From: Acetobacter okinawensis
Lineage (GTDB): Bacteria > Pseudomonadota > Alphaproteobacteria > Acetobacterales > Acetobacteraceae
Direction: 5' to 3'
Assembly: GCF_002153655.1 (NCBI RefSeq)
Contig: NZ_JOPJ01000006.1
Coordinates: forward strand, 1 to 64,000
DNA length: 64,000 bases
The notes beneath the pieces were generated by a model, which saw only the letters and a program-made list of their open reading frames with translations, searched no databases and was not told the origin of the DNA. Shown here piece after piece: positions 36,149 to 45,510 of the stretch; the first letter of the stretch is position 1; the number at the start of each line of letters is the position of its first letter. The position numbers and the translations under genes were made by a program.

Positions 36149-37132
36149 TCAGGGCACCAGCACGGCCGCACCGTCAAACCGCCCGTGGCGCAGGTCGTCC
36201 AGTGCCGTGTTGGCGTCCTTGAGTGCGTAAGTGGTTGTGGTGGTGTGAATGCCGATTCGAGGAGCGAGGGAGAGAAAATCCAGCCCATCCTCCCTGGTCA
36301 GGTTGGCGACCGAGACAATCTCGCGCTCCTCCCACAGGCTGTCGTAGGAAAAAGCGGGAATTTCACTCATATGAATGCCCGCACAGACCACGCGGCCCCC
36401 TTTGCGCAGGGTTTTAAGGGCAGCGGGGACCAGCGCGCCATCGGGGGCAAAAATAATGGCGGCATCCAGTGGCTCAGGTGGCAGGTCATTGGACCCACCA
36501 GCCCATTTTGCCCCCAGAGAGCGGGCAAAATCCTGTGTTTTTGTATCTCCAGAGCGGGTAAAGGCGTACACCTCGCGTTTTTGCCACACCAGCACCTGCG
36601 CAATAATATGGGCCGCCGCCCCAAAGCCATACAGACCAACCTTTTGGGCATTGCCTGTTTTGCTCAGTGAGCGCCAGCCGATCAGCCCCGCGCACAGCAG
36701 CGGCGCGAGAGAGACATCGGAACCCTCCTCCCCCATGGGGAAGGCAAAATGCGCATCGGCCACCGCCATTGTGGCGTAGCCACCATCACGCGTGTAGCCG
36801 GTAAAAACGGGGTGGTCACACAGGTTTTCGTGGTCGCTGACACAATAGGGGCAATGGCCGCATGTGTGGCCAAGCCACGGAATACCCACGCGTTGGCCAA
36901 CCTGAAGGGAGGTCACACCACTGCCCAGCATGTCCACCCGGCCAATAATTTCATGCCCCGGTGTTACGGGCAGTTTGGGGTGTGTCAGATCGCCATCGAC
37001 CACATGCAGGTCTGTGCGGCACACGCCGCAGGCCAGCACCTTGACGCGGATCTGCCCGGGGCCGGGTGTGGGGTCTGGCAGTTCCTCCCATTGCAGTGGC
37101 GTGCGTGGGCTGTGCAGGCGCATGGCATACAT
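36149..37132 (-). CDS. Zinc-dependent alcohol dehydrogenase
   Basis: 327 residues of the medium-chain family. Catalytic zinc ligands C38 and H60 with E61 (GVCRTD, PGHE), the four structural zinc cysteines C91, C94, C97 and C105, and a Rossmann GFGAAAH. The start at 37132 has AAGGGAGAG about 8 nt upstream. Likely cytosolic and NAD(P)-linked; substrates probably short alcohols or aldehydes, not decidable here. It lies downstream of TIGR02302 on the same strand after 195 bp, and converges on the ArsR gene. Confidence 0.88.
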   Translation of the reverse strand: MYAMRLHSPRTPLQWEELPDPTPGPGQIRVKVLACGVCRTDLHVVDGDLTHPKLPVTPGHEIIGRVDMLGSGVTSLQVGQRVGIPWLGHTCGHCPYCVSDHENLCDHPVFTGYTRDGGYATMAVADAHFAFPMGEEGSDVSLAPLLCAGLIGWRSLSKTGNAQKVGLYGFGAAAHIIAQVLVWQKREVYAFTRSGDTKTQDFARSLGAKWAGGSNDLPPEPLDAAIIFAPDGALVPAALKTLRKGGRVVCAGIHMSEIPAFSYDSLWEEREIVSVANLTREDGLDFLSLAPRIGIHTTTTTYALKDANTALDDLRHGRFDGAAVLVP

Positions 37133-37326
37133 GAAAGCTCTCCCTTTATGGGGCTGCGGGTTTGCAGGCTGGCATGCCGCATTCCCCCGTGGCCGGGCCA
37201 CGGTGTGGTGGCCTTGTTCCAGTATGTGCCGCCATGACGGGGTGCGCAAAGGTCGGGTCTGTGCATTGCCGGGTTACTGTGGCGGCATAACCGTGTGGCC
37301 AGTACCCCAAGGGCGTGGCTGGTGGG

Positions 37327-40131
37327 TTAGAAAGGTTTGAGCAGACGGTCCAGATAATCCAGTTCCTGCTGCGGGCGGGTCCGTTCTGAATCGCGGCGGC
37401 GCAGTTCCTGTTCAATCTCACGCGCGCGCTGGCGGGCTACCGTGTCGGGAATATGGGTGCTGTCATCGGTGTTCTGGTCCGTGCCTTCACCCTCCTTGCG
37501 GCCGAGCGGGTCTTTGCCTGTTGTGGTGTCGTCATCCCCGCTGTCGCCCGCGTTGTCTGTCGGCTGGCCGTTATCACTTTGCCCCGCATTGCCCGAACCG
37601 GAGGTTCCCTCGCCACTGCCCCCAAAGGAGGGCAGGAAGCTGGGGGGCGCGTTCTGGCCGCTGCCCTTCATGCTGTCCTGCATCTGCTTGCGGCTCTGGC
37701 GCAGGGCTTCCAGTGCTTTTTCTTCCGCATTGGCGGCGGCGGCATCATCCCCATCGGCCAGCGCCTTGCGGGCTGCGGCCATGTTTTTACGGGCGGCCTC
37801 AAACGCATCGGGGGTTTTGCCGGTGAGTTCTTTGAACTCGTCCTTCAACTCGCTCAGGGCCTGTTCCAGCGCATGCTGGGTCGCACGCTCCGTGCGGCGT
37901 GCGGCAGCCTGTGCCTCGGCCTTGGCCGGGTCGGGCAGCCCTGCGGGGGGCTGGTGGGCGCCGGTTGCGCCGGGGCTACCGGTTCCACCCATGTTCTGGG
38001 TACTGGCATCGGGCGGGGCGGGGAGCCCCAGCCTGCGCAGTAGTTCGGATGTGGGCAGGTTGGCGTATTCCGCCGCCTCTCCATCCCCATCATCCGCCAG
38101 ATCGCTCTGTTGTTGGGAGAGGCTGCGCAGGTGTTCGTCAAGGCGGGACTGGGCGTGGTCCAGCAGGCTGGATTCTTTTGTTGTCAGGTCGTGCAGGGCG
38201 GCGGCCTGTTCGCGCGCTTTCTGCTGGGCCTGCATCTGCTGGGCCAGAGCGGCAAGGTCCTGCGGTGTGGCGTTGCGCATGCGCTCGGTTGCATTTTCCA
38301 TATCCTGCAAGCGTTGCATGGCATCGCCTGCGCGGCCATTGGCGGCATCGGAGCGTAACTGCTGCATCAGCCGCTCAAACGCCTTGTTCCCGGCGGCAGA
38401 AAAACCGGGCAGGTCGGGGATGGCCGTGTGGTTGCGCAAAGCACTCTCGGCCAGAGCCTGCATTTTGCGGGCAATGGCATCCTGTAGCGCCTTCAGGCTC
38501 TGTTCCAGCTCTTCCTGTGCCTGCTGGTTATGGGTGCCGTTACGCTTCATCTCCGCCAGCTTCTGGGCGACGTCGGCCTGTGCTGCCCGTACGTCAATGG
38601 AGGCCTGCGCACTGGCATTGTCGCCCGTGCGCCGGTCTTCTATGTCCAGCGCCAGATCCCACAGCAGATTGGTCGCACTTGTGCGTGCGGTCTCGGCGTC
38701 TATGTCGGCATTGTCGAGCAGGGCCACAATGCTGGTCATGTTGAGGAACATGCCCGTATGCTCACGCACTGGCCCCGGAGCCTCGCCCAGTGCTTCCAGA
38801 TCCTGTGCTGTGTCCTCACGCGTTTCCTGCTCCAGTGCAAAGCGACGGCGAACATCCAGAATGGCGCGGGCGATGGGGGAGTGGAAAACCCGGCCCCCAA
38901 GCCTGAACGTAACGGGAGCGCTCTCAGCCTTATGCCCGCTGGTGGCGGTGCCGACAATTTGCCCCGTGACCTCCTGCCCGGCCCATGGGTCCTCCGACAG
39001 GTCGGGGGATACAACATTTTTAACGGATTTAGGGTGCCCGGTTAAAGGCAGCGGCAAGCTCAGTTCCCGCTTTGGGTTGGCGCCACGGGCAGGGTGGGCT
39101 GCGTGCAGCACAACCTGAAGGTTGGATAGCCCATAGGCATGGCTGGCCGTGTAAGGCAGTCTGGTATGCCAGTCACCCTTTGGCCCGGCTCCGGGGGAGG
39201 GACCCCATGCAACCTGTGGTGCCAGATCGGGCAGTACGGTAATGGGCCAGCTTGCAAGTGTGCGCCCACGACCACTCAGGCGGAGTACGCCACTGTGGGT
39301 CAGTGTGGCTTCCAGCTTCCAGCTATGTGGGTCCAGCTTCTGGCGTTTTGCATCCTGCGCCACCATGCCCCGCAGCCCTTGCAGTGCGGGGTGGGAGGCC
39401 ATGCCGTTGACAATAACGCTCAGGCGCGCCCCTTCCAGCACCTGCGGTATGGGGTGGCCAGCACTTAAAAAGATGGGGGCATCCGGCGCGTAAGGGGGCG
39501 GAGTAATCCATGCGTCAATATGGGGGAGGGGGACGTCCGGGTCGTCCCGTCCGGGAATAAAGGCGGCCAGCACACGTCCGGGGGCCGAGGAGCCTGCCAT
39601 AGCTGTGGCCAGACCCAGTGCCAGCACCAGAACACCGGCAGTGATCTGGCGGGGGCGACCCTTGGGCATAAGGTGCGGCCAGCCTGCGCGCAATGTACCC
39701 AAAGAGGCCAGAAGGCGCTGCCTGTGCGCCTGCCATAAAATGGCGCTGCTGGTATGGGGGAGTGGGGCGGGGGTGTCCGCCAGACTGGCAAGGGGGCGGT
39801 TGCGCAGGCCCGATGCCTGCTCGATCCGGTGGTCTATTTCTTCCGGTGTGGCGGGGCGTAGCTGCGCCAGATCGGTGTGGAGCCGCCAGCCACACAGGCT
39901 GAGCCAGCCCGCCACACCAACAAGGCGTAAACCATCGGGGAGTTGCTGAGGCAGGCGCAGCAGCCCGGCCAGAGTATAGGCGCCAAGCATGGCCAGCGTG
40001 GGCTGGAGTGCTGGCCAGAGCCGCTCGGTGTACAAAACAAGGCCCGCGTGGCGGCGCACATGGGCCAGACGGGCCGCCAGTGTGCCGTCCTGCGCGGTTG
40101 ACGCGGTCAGATCATGCTTCAGACCGCGCAT
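37327..40131 (-). CDS. TIGR02302/DUF4175 membrane protein
   Basis: 934 residues. Two or three N-terminal hydrophobic segments (about 35-80 and 165-185), a large soluble middle with a PDLAPQVAWGPSPGAG-type beta region, then long glutamine- and alanine-rich coiled coils (about 480-760) and a low-complexity Gly/Ser/Asp tail before a closing charged helix ending in DYLDRLLKPF. This layout and the place right after lysA (3 bp gap) match the alphaproteobacterial TIGR02302 family, whose function is unknown. The 1.7-kb open frame on the opposite strand mirrors the low-complexity coding and is not a gene. Confidence 0.87.
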   Translation of the reverse strand: MRGLKHDLTASTAQDGTLAARLAHVRRHAGLVLYTERLWPALQPTLAMLGAYTLAGLLRLPQQLPDGLRLVGVAGWLSLCGWRLHTDLAQLRPATPEEIDHRIEQASGLRNRPLASLADTPAPLPHTSSAILWQAHRQRLLASLGTLRAGWPHLMPKGRPRQITAGVLVLALGLATAMAGSSAPGRVLAAFIPGRDDPDVPLPHIDAWITPPPYAPDAPIFLSAGHPIPQVLEGARLSVIVNGMASHPALQGLRGMVAQDAKRQKLDPHSWKLEATLTHSGVLRLSGRGRTLASWPITVLPDLAPQVAWGPSPGAGPKGDWHTRLPYTASHAYGLSNLQVVLHAAHPARGANPKRELSLPLPLTGHPKSVKNVVSPDLSEDPWAGQEVTGQIVGTATSGHKAESAPVTFRLGGRVFHSPIARAILDVRRRFALEQETREDTAQDLEALGEAPGPVREHTGMFLNMTSIVALLDNADIDAETARTSATNLLWDLALDIEDRRTGDNASAQASIDVRAAQADVAQKLAEMKRNGTHNQQAQEELEQSLKALQDAIARKMQALAESALRNHTAIPDLPGFSAAGNKAFERLMQQLRSDAANGRAGDAMQRLQDMENATERMRNATPQDLAALAQQMQAQQKAREQAAALHDLTTKESSLLDHAQSRLDEHLRSLSQQQSDLADDGDGEAAEYANLPTSELLRRLGLPAPPDASTQNMGGTGSPGATGAHQPPAGLPDPAKAEAQAAARRTERATQHALEQALSELKDEFKELTGKTPDAFEAARKNMAAARKALADGDDAAAANAEEKALEALRQSRKQMQDSMKGSGQNAPPSFLPSFGGSGEGTSGSGNAGQSDNGQPTDNAGDSGDDDTTTGKDPLGRKEGEGTDQNTDDSTHIPDTVARQRAREIEQELRRRDSERTRPQQELDYLDRLLKPF

Positions 40132-40134
40132 GCG

Positions 40135-41478
40135 TCATGCTTTTCCGGTCGGGGGGGCGGGCAGGGTTTCATCCTGCCACATTTCCTCCAGCGTCTGCCG
40201 GTGGCGTATGACTGTCCATTGACCGTTCTCCACCAGAACTTCCGAGGCCAGAGGGCGGCTGTTGTAGTTGGAACTCATGACCGTACCATAAGCGCCCGTG
40301 TCCAGAATGGCTATACGGGATGCGCGCCCAAGGGGGGGGAGCAGGCGGTCACGCGCAAATGTGTCTCCACTTTCGCACACAGGCCCCACAACATGAATGG
40401 GGGCTACAGGCTGGCTAAAGTCCTGTGGCGCAAGGGGGAGAATACCGTGCCATGCCTCATACATGCTGGGGCGGACCAGATCGTTCATTGCGGCATCAAG
40501 TACAAGGAAGGGGCTTGGCAGGCCCTCCTCCTTACGCAGGATAACGCTGCTAAGCAGCACGCCAGCCGGGCCGATGGGCCAGCGTCCGGGCTCAATGCTC
40601 AGGCGCAGGCCAAGGTCGCCCAGTTCCGCACGCATGGCGCCAGCCAGTGCTTCAGGCTGGCCTTCCACTTCGTTGCGGTAGCTGATGCCAAGCCCGCCGC
40701 CGCAATCCACTACCTCAACAGCCAGTCCGCTGGCGCGTACGCTCCGCACCAGATCGGCTATGCGGGCATAGGCGGCATGGTAAGGGGCAGTGGACAGAAT
40801 CTGGCTGCCAATATGGGTTGCAAACCCGACGGGGCGCAGGCCCGGCAGGGTAAAGGCGCGTGCATACAGGGCGGCCGCATTGGCAAACGGAATGCCGAAT
40901 TTGTTGTCGGCCAGACCCGTGGTGATTTTTGCGTGGGTCTCGGCATCCACATCGGGGTTGACGCGCAGGGTAATTCTGGCCTGCTTGCCAAGGCGTGTGG
41001 CAATGGCCGAGATAATTTCCAGCTCTTCGGCACTTTCCACGTTAATCTGGCCAATGCCCAGACCAATGGCGTGTTCAAGCTCCGCGTCACTTTTGCCCAC
41101 ACCAGAGAACACGACCCGCTGCGCCGGAATTCCCGCCTTTTGTGTGCGGGCCAGTTCGCCACCGCTGACAATATCCGCGCCATACCCTTCCTGCCCGATA
41201 ATGGACAGGACGGAGAGGTGGTCATTCGCCTTGACAGCATAATGGATGCGTACGTCCAGTCCGGCGTCGGTCATGGCGGTTTGCATGCGTTTGAGACGCT
41301 GGCGGAGCGTGTTGGCCCCGATCACCCAGCACGGCGTACCCAGAGCATCGGCAATGGCGTTAAGGGCAACACCCTCCAGCATTAGCCCGCAGAGCGGGTC
41401 CGTGCTCAGGTGCGGGTGTGTTGCCAGCAGTTCAGCCAGCGAGGGATCGGCATCGGTATAAACTGGTAAGTCAGCCAT
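40135..41478 (-). CDS. lysA: Diaminopimelate decarboxylase
   Basis: 447 residues. PLP enzyme of the last step of lysine synthesis. The PLP lysine lies in HYAVKAN near residue 83; other sites are HIGSQ, the phosphate-binding CGGGLGISY, EPGRWPIGPAG, and the C-terminal cysteine/tyrosine pair CESGDTF and GAYGTVMSSNYN. The usual EPGR(S/A) is here EPGRW. It is preceded by the LptM-like gene and followed after 3 bp by TIGR02302. A 45-nt near-perfect hairpin lies 57 bp before its start. Confidence 0.95.
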   Translation of the reverse strand: MADLPVYTDADPSLAELLATHPHLSTDPLCGLMLEGVALNAIADALGTPCWVIGANTLRQRLKRMQTAMTDAGLDVRIHYAVKANDHLSVLSIIGQEGYGADIVSGGELARTQKAGIPAQRVVFSGVGKSDAELEHAIGLGIGQINVESAEELEIISAIATRLGKQARITLRVNPDVDAETHAKITTGLADNKFGIPFANAAALYARAFTLPGLRPVGFATHIGSQILSTAPYHAAYARIADLVRSVRASGLAVEVVDCGGGLGISYRNEVEGQPEALAGAMRAELGDLGLRLSIEPGRWPIGPAGVLLSSVILRKEEGLPSPFLVLDAAMNDLVRPSMYEAWHGILPLAPQDFSQPVAPIHVVGPVCESGDTFARDRLLPPLGRASRIAILDTGAYGTVMSSNYNSRPLASEVLVENGQWTVIRHRQTLEEMWQDETLPAPPTGKA

Positions 41479-41534
41479 GAGGCGAACAGGGCCTTGGAAA
41501 AAAGAGGTCAGGGGCAGGGTTGGGCAGGCCGGGT

Positions 41535-41579
41535 GGCAGGTCAGCCCCCTGCATGTCTGTGCACGGGGGCTGACCTGCC
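41535..41579. terminator. 45-nt hairpin with 15-bp perfect stem between lptM and lysA
   Basis: GGCAGGTCAGCCCCC (41535-41549) pairs with GGGGGCTGACCTGCC (41565-41579); the loop itself closes by TGCA/TGCA. No T tract on the minus strand, so it could attenuate, stabilise or protect the mRNA between lptM and lysA rather than end it. Confidence 0.6.
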
Positions 41580-41595
41580 GGACCAGACGTTATGC

Positions 41596-41736
41596 TCAGT
41601 CCGGTGGGTAAACGCGGGGGTAGGTGACATCGCTATGGGGGCCGGGGGGCTGATTTGGCCCTTTTTTGCCGCAGGCGGCCAGTGGCAGGCACAGAGCGGT
41701 TGCCAAAAACAGGCCTATAAACAGGCGGGGGGTCAT
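41596..41736 (-). CDS. lptM: LptM (YifL)-like small lipoprotein
   Basis: 46 residues, encoded between argH and lysA: a signal sequence starting MTPRLFIGLFLATAL, lipobox LAAC with the lipidated cysteine at 22, then CGKKGPNQPPG and a short proline-rich tail. The CGxKGP start of the mature part is the hallmark of LptM, which assists folding and disulfide maturation of the LPS translocon LptD in E. coli. Five bp after the argH stop. The argH-lptM-lysA order is conserved in many proteobacteria and supports the call. Confidence 0.88.
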   Translation of the reverse strand: MTPRLFIGLFLATALCLPLAACGKKGPNQPPGPHSDVTYPRVYPPD

Positions 41737-41741
41737 TGCTC

Positions 41742-43193
41742 TCAGCCTTCTGCGGTCGTGTGTTGGCTGCTGGTCAGGGCCTCCAGCCAGCGGGTGGCCT
41801 GGGCCTGCACGTTGGTGGCGGCAGTACCCCCTTCGCTCGTACGCGAGGCGATGGAGGCGTCAACACTCAGCACCGAGTAGATGTCCTGCGTAATGCCCGG
41901 TTCCTCGGCCTGCATTTCAGCCAGTGTCAGCTCAGCCAGACCAATGTTCTGGGCTTCGGCCCGCGCAACAAGGCGACCGGTTACGTGGTGGGCCGTGCGG
42001 AAGGGCACCTTGAGCACACGGACCAGCCAGTCTGCAATGTCGGTTGCGGTCGAGTAGCCCGAGCCTGCCAGTGCGCGCATCTGCTGGGTGTTTGCCGTCA
42101 TGTCACGCACCATGCCGTCACACGCGGCAAGGCATAGGGCTGCGGCATCTGTTGCCGCAAAAACGGGTTCCTTGTCCTCCTGCATGTCCTTGGCGTAGGC
42201 CAGCGGCAGGCCTTTCATGACCGTCAGCAGGCCGATCAGGCTGCCATTGATGCGGCCTGTTTTGGCGCGGACCAGCTCGGCAGCATCGGGGTTGCGCTTT
42301 TGCGGCATGATGGACGAGCCGGTGGTAAAGGCATCGGACAGGCGGATGAAGGAGAAGGGGGAGGAACACCAGATCACGATCTCCTCAGCCATGCGGGAGA
42401 GGTGCATGGCCAGAATGGAGAGAGCTGACAGGTATTCAAGCGCAAAATCCCGGTCCGAGACTGCGTCGAGCGAATTGGCTGTCGGGCGCTCAAAATGCAG
42501 GAGTTCGGCGGTCATTTTACGATCAATGGGGAAGGACGTGCCAGCAAGTGCCGCCGAGCCAAGGGGGCATTCGTTCAGGCGGCGGCGTGTATCGGCCAGA
42601 CGTCCGCGGTCGCGGGCCAGCATTTCCACATAGGCCATCAGGTGGTGGCCAAAGGTCACGGGCTGGGCAGTTTGCAGGTGCGTAAAGCCGGGCATGGGGT
42701 CTGCCGCATGCTCACGCGCACGCAGGGCCAATGCCCGCATGAGCGAGGCAACCTGCTGGTCCAGCCCGTCTATGGCGTCACGCACCCACAGGCGGAAGTC
42801 TGTTGCAACCTGGTCATTGCGCGAGCGTGCGGTGTGCAGCCGTTTGCCTGCCTCGCCTACCCGTTCGGACAGGCGGGCTTCGATATTCATGTGAATATCC
42901 TCCAGCGCTTCGGAGAAGGTAAAGCTGCCTGCTGCAATTTCCGAGCCGATTTCGTTCAGCCCTGCGCGGATCGCGGCTTCATCATCCTTGGAGATGATAC
43001 CCACATGGGCCAGCATGGCGGCATGGGCCAGAGAGCCTGCTATGTCCTGCTTCCACAACGCTTTGTCAAAACTGATGGATGCGTTGATCGCCTGCATGAT
43101 GTCTGAAGGACCACCGGCAAATCGTCCGCCCCACTGCGCATTGGCATTGGCTGTGGTGGCGGTTTGGGCCGGAGGCTGGTTCGTCAAGGACAT
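41742..43193 (-). CDS. argH: Argininosuccinate lyase
   Basis: 483 residues. Splits argininosuccinate to arginine and fumarate. Fumarase-superfamily motifs: [31 protein letters not shown], and the mobile signature loop [12 protein letters not shown] with the catalytic serine. ATG 43193 gives the usual short N-terminal tail [13 protein letters not shown]. First gene of argH-lptM-lysA-TIGR02302. Divergent from a small gene at 43439 over 245 bp of otherwise featureless DNA. Confidence 0.96.
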   Translation of the reverse strand: MSLTNQPPAQTATTANANAQWGGRFAGGPSDIMQAINASISFDKALWKQDIAGSLAHAAMLAHVGIISKDDEAAIRAGLNEIGSEIAAGSFTFSEALEDIHMNIEARLSERVGEAGKRLHTARSRNDQVATDFRLWVRDAIDGLDQQVASLMRALALRAREHAADPMPGFTHLQTAQPVTFGHHLMAYVEMLARDRGRLADTRRRLNECPLGSAALAGTSFPIDRKMTAELLHFERPTANSLDAVSDRDFALEYLSALSILAMHLSRMAEEIVIWCSSPFSFIRLSDAFTTGSSIMPQKRNPDAAELVRAKTGRINGSLIGLLTVMKGLPLAYAKDMQEDKEPVFAATDAAALCLAACDGMVRDMTANTQQMRALAGSGYSTATDIADWLVRVLKVPFRTAHHVTGRLVARAEAQNIGLAELTLAEMQAEEPGITQDIYSVLSVDASIASRTSEGGTAATNVQAQATRWLEALTSSQHTTAEG

Positions 43194-43438
43194 GGTTGGC
43201 TGACCTGTTTGGTTGCGTGTAGTGTTGAGCCGCAGCCATAATACCGGAGTGGGCTGAATGCAAAGCCCATCCTACCGGCGCATGCCCCATGGCGCAAACC
43301 GCCATGTGTGCGCCAGATCATGCCAGCGCTGCGGCGGAAGAGGGCTTTTTATGGCTCATGTGGTGTTTGCAGGGGTGGCTGCACGGGCATTTCTCTGCTT
43401 ATAAAGTGTTTAAAATACACAGAGTTCAGGAAAAGACC

Positions 43439-43747
43439 ATGGTGCACAAACTTGCAACTTTTGGCGTAATTGACCCGGGCGCAAATGTGCTGCTCGAAGT
43501 GATCCGGGCGGAAAACCCGCTTGCCGCAGTGCAGCGGCTGGAAGAAAAGATGCGTGGCCCCGAATACGTGGCGGCCCGCACCTACGCTCAGGGCGGGGAA
43601 GAATCGCTTGATGGCACGGACCCGGCTTACCTTGTCTATGCTCTGGATGACAGCGGGCTGGATGCGGAAGGCCTGACGGGGGAAGACGCAGGGCGCGTCA
43701 GGGCGCAGGCAGCACTTGCCGCCATTGTTGTCTCTTCCGTTAAATAA
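43439..43747 (+). CDS. Conserved-looking small cytosolic protein, unknown function
   Basis: 102 residues, no signal or membrane segment, acidic, with a helix-rich centre (NPLAAVQRLEEKMRG). No family recognised. AGGA lies 7 nt before ATG 43439 and a TATAAA at 43400-43405 could be a -10 element. The next gene, an N-formylglutamate amidohydrolase-like protein, begins 88 bp downstream. Codon use matches neighbours, so it is probably a real gene. Confidence 0.6.
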   Translation: MVHKLATFGVIDPGANVLLEVIRAENPLAAVQRLEEKMRGPEYVAARTYAQGGEESLDGTDPAYLVYALDDSGLDAEGLTGEDAGRVRAQAALAAIVVSSVK

Positions 43748-43835
43748 GACGCTTGAAAAATTGCAGGTCTGTGTGGGGTGGGGGCGTGCATGGCTCCATG
43801 CCCCACCGGGCAGGCAGGCTAATATTTGGGCACTG

Positions 43836-44606
43836 ATGACAGATATACTGGCTGAGAGCTTCAGGGTTTACGGGCGAGACGGGGGTGGCCCCTTTGTGCT
43901 GGTCAGTGACCACGCCGGGCAGGCCATTCCTCCTTCACTGGGTGATCTGGGGCTGAGTGATGTTGAGCGCGCGCGCCATATCGGGTGGGATATTGGCATA
44001 GACGGCGTTGGCCGCAGGCTGGCGGATGCCCTGCCAGCGGTGCTGGTTGAACAGGTCTATTCCCGCCTTGTTATTGACTGTAACCGCGCGCCCGGCCACC
44101 CAACTTCCGTTGTTGTACAAAGTGATGGCACCCTGGTCCCGCGCAACCAGAATCTGGATGCTGCGGATGTGGCATGGCGTGAGCAGACCATCCTGCACCC
44201 GTACCATAACCGGATTGCGCAGGAACTGGACGCCCGGCTGGCCCATGGGCGTAGCGTGGTGGTTGTGGCGCTGCACAGCTTTACCCCTGTCATGCACAAT
44301 GTTGCGCGGCCATGGCATGTGGGGCTGCTGCATAACCATGACCCGCGTCTGGCCCATATCATGATCGAACTGCTGCGGGCTGAAGGGCTGGTCGTAGGGG
44401 ATAATGAGCCTTACGCCCTGACCGATACATCGGATTACACGGTGCCCCTGCACGGTGAGCAGCGCGCCCTGCCGCATATTGAAATTGAAATCCGTCAGGA
44501 CCTGATCACCCACCCGGCTGGTCAGGCGGAATGGGCGGCTCGGCTGGCGCGCCTGCTCCCTGAAGCCTGGCAGATTTTTTGCACAAGGTACGAACAGCAG
44601 CCATGA
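43836..44606 (+). CDS. N-formylglutamate amidohydrolase-family protein
   Basis: 256 residues from ATG 43836. The family fold is recognised from FVLVSDHAGQAIPPSLGDLGL, DIGIDGVGRRLAD, DCNRAPGHP, and the metal-site stretch ALHSFTPVMHN. True HutG enzymes release formate from N-formylglutamate in histidine breakdown, but no hut genes are near, and many alphaproteobacteria carry this paralogue beside aroE, so substrate is open. Its stop overlaps the aroE ATG by 4 bp. Confidence 0.85.
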   Translation: MTDILAESFRVYGRDGGGPFVLVSDHAGQAIPPSLGDLGLSDVERARHIGWDIGIDGVGRRLADALPAVLVEQVYSRLVIDCNRAPGHPTSVVVQSDGTLVPRNQNLDAADVAWREQTILHPYHNRIAQELDARLAHGRSVVVVALHSFTPVMHNVARPWHVGLLHNHDPRLAHIMIELLRAEGLVVGDNEPYALTDTSDYTVPLHGEQRALPHIEIEIRQDLITHPAGQAEWAARLARLLPEAWQIFCTRYEQQP

Positions 44607-45472
44607 CCACATCCGCCTCTTCCGTTCCCGAGCAGATCATAACCGGCAAGGCCCGACTGGCAGGGGTGTTGGGCTGGCCGGTTGCTCATTCGCGCTCGCC
44701 AGCGCTGCATAACTACTGGTTGCGCCGCTATGGGGTGGATGGGGCCTATGTGCCGCTGCCTGCGGCTCCTGCGCGCTTTGAGGCTGCGGTCAGGGGGTTA
44801 CAGGCTGCGGGCTTTCGTGGTGCTAACGTGACCATTCCGCATAAGGAGGCGGCCTATAGTCTGGCAGATAAGCTGGACCAGACAGCCCGCCGGGCCGGAG
44901 CGGTTAACACGCTTGTATTCCGCGAGGACGGCACAATTCTCGGCCTTTCAACCGATGGGGACGGGTTTGTCGCCAGTCTCGAGGCTGAAGGTCTGCCGCC
45001 CCGCCCGCGGACGCGCGCCTTGTTGCTGGGGGCCGGTGGGGCGGCCCGCTCCGTTGCCGCTGCTTTGCAGGACAGGGGGATTGAGGTGTGCATCACCAAC
45101 CGCACGCAGGAGCGGGCGACCGCCCTTGCAGCCGCCCTGCCGGGTGCGGATGTGCTGCCATGGCCGGTGTGGGAGCGCGAACTGGGGGCGTTTGCCCTGC
45201 TGGTCAATACAACTTCTCTGGGTATGGAGGGTGGGCCTGATCCGCTGTTCAGCCCGTCTTTGGCCCATGCGGCGGATGATCTGGTAGTGGCAGACATTGT
45301 TTATGTGCCGCGCATGACACCTCTTTTGGCCTCCGCCAGGCAGCAGGGGCTGCGCACGGTGGGGGGCCTGGGCATGCTGCTGCATCAGGCCCGGCTGGGT
45401 TTTCGGGAGTGGTTTGGCGTTGACCCGCAGGTGGACAAGGCAACGCAGGACCACGTTCTGGGCAGCTTGTGA
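44603..45472 (+). CDS. aroE: Shikimate dehydrogenase
   Basis: 289 residues. NADPH-dependent reduction of 3-dehydroshikimate. Substrate site: GWPVAHSRSPALHN, NVTIPHKEAA with the catalytic lysine, AGAVNTL and STDGDGF; Rossmann loop GAGGAARSV; NADP-selecting NRTQERA; and the C-terminal GLGMLLHQA. Coupled to the upstream gene by a 4-bp overlap; coaE follows after 38 bp. It works with AroKB encoded elsewhere in the window. Confidence 0.96.
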   Translation: MTTSASSVPEQIITGKARLAGVLGWPVAHSRSPALHNYWLRRYGVDGAYVPLPAAPARFEAAVRGLQAAGFRGANVTIPHKEAAYSLADKLDQTARRAGAVNTLVFREDGTILGLSTDGDGFVASLEAEGLPPRPRTRALLLGAGGAARSVAAALQDRGIEVCITNRTQERATALAAALPGADVLPWPVWERELGAFALLVNTTSLGMEGGPDPLFSPSLAHAADDLVVADIVYVPRMTPLLASARQQGLRTVGGLGMLLHQARLGFREWFGVDPQVDKATQDHVLGSL

Positions 45473-45510
45473 GTGCGTGTTACCCCCTTTGATCAGGGCA
45501 AGGTCTGAGC

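Noticed and set aside
37442-39118. 558-codon Ser/Ala/Arg-rich frame antisense to TIGR02302
   Set aside because: Arises from complementing the Ala/Gln-rich coiled-coil coding region; no recognisable fold.
40114-41385. 423-codon frame antisense to lysA
   Set aside because: Overlaps the complete lysA gene and has no homology features.
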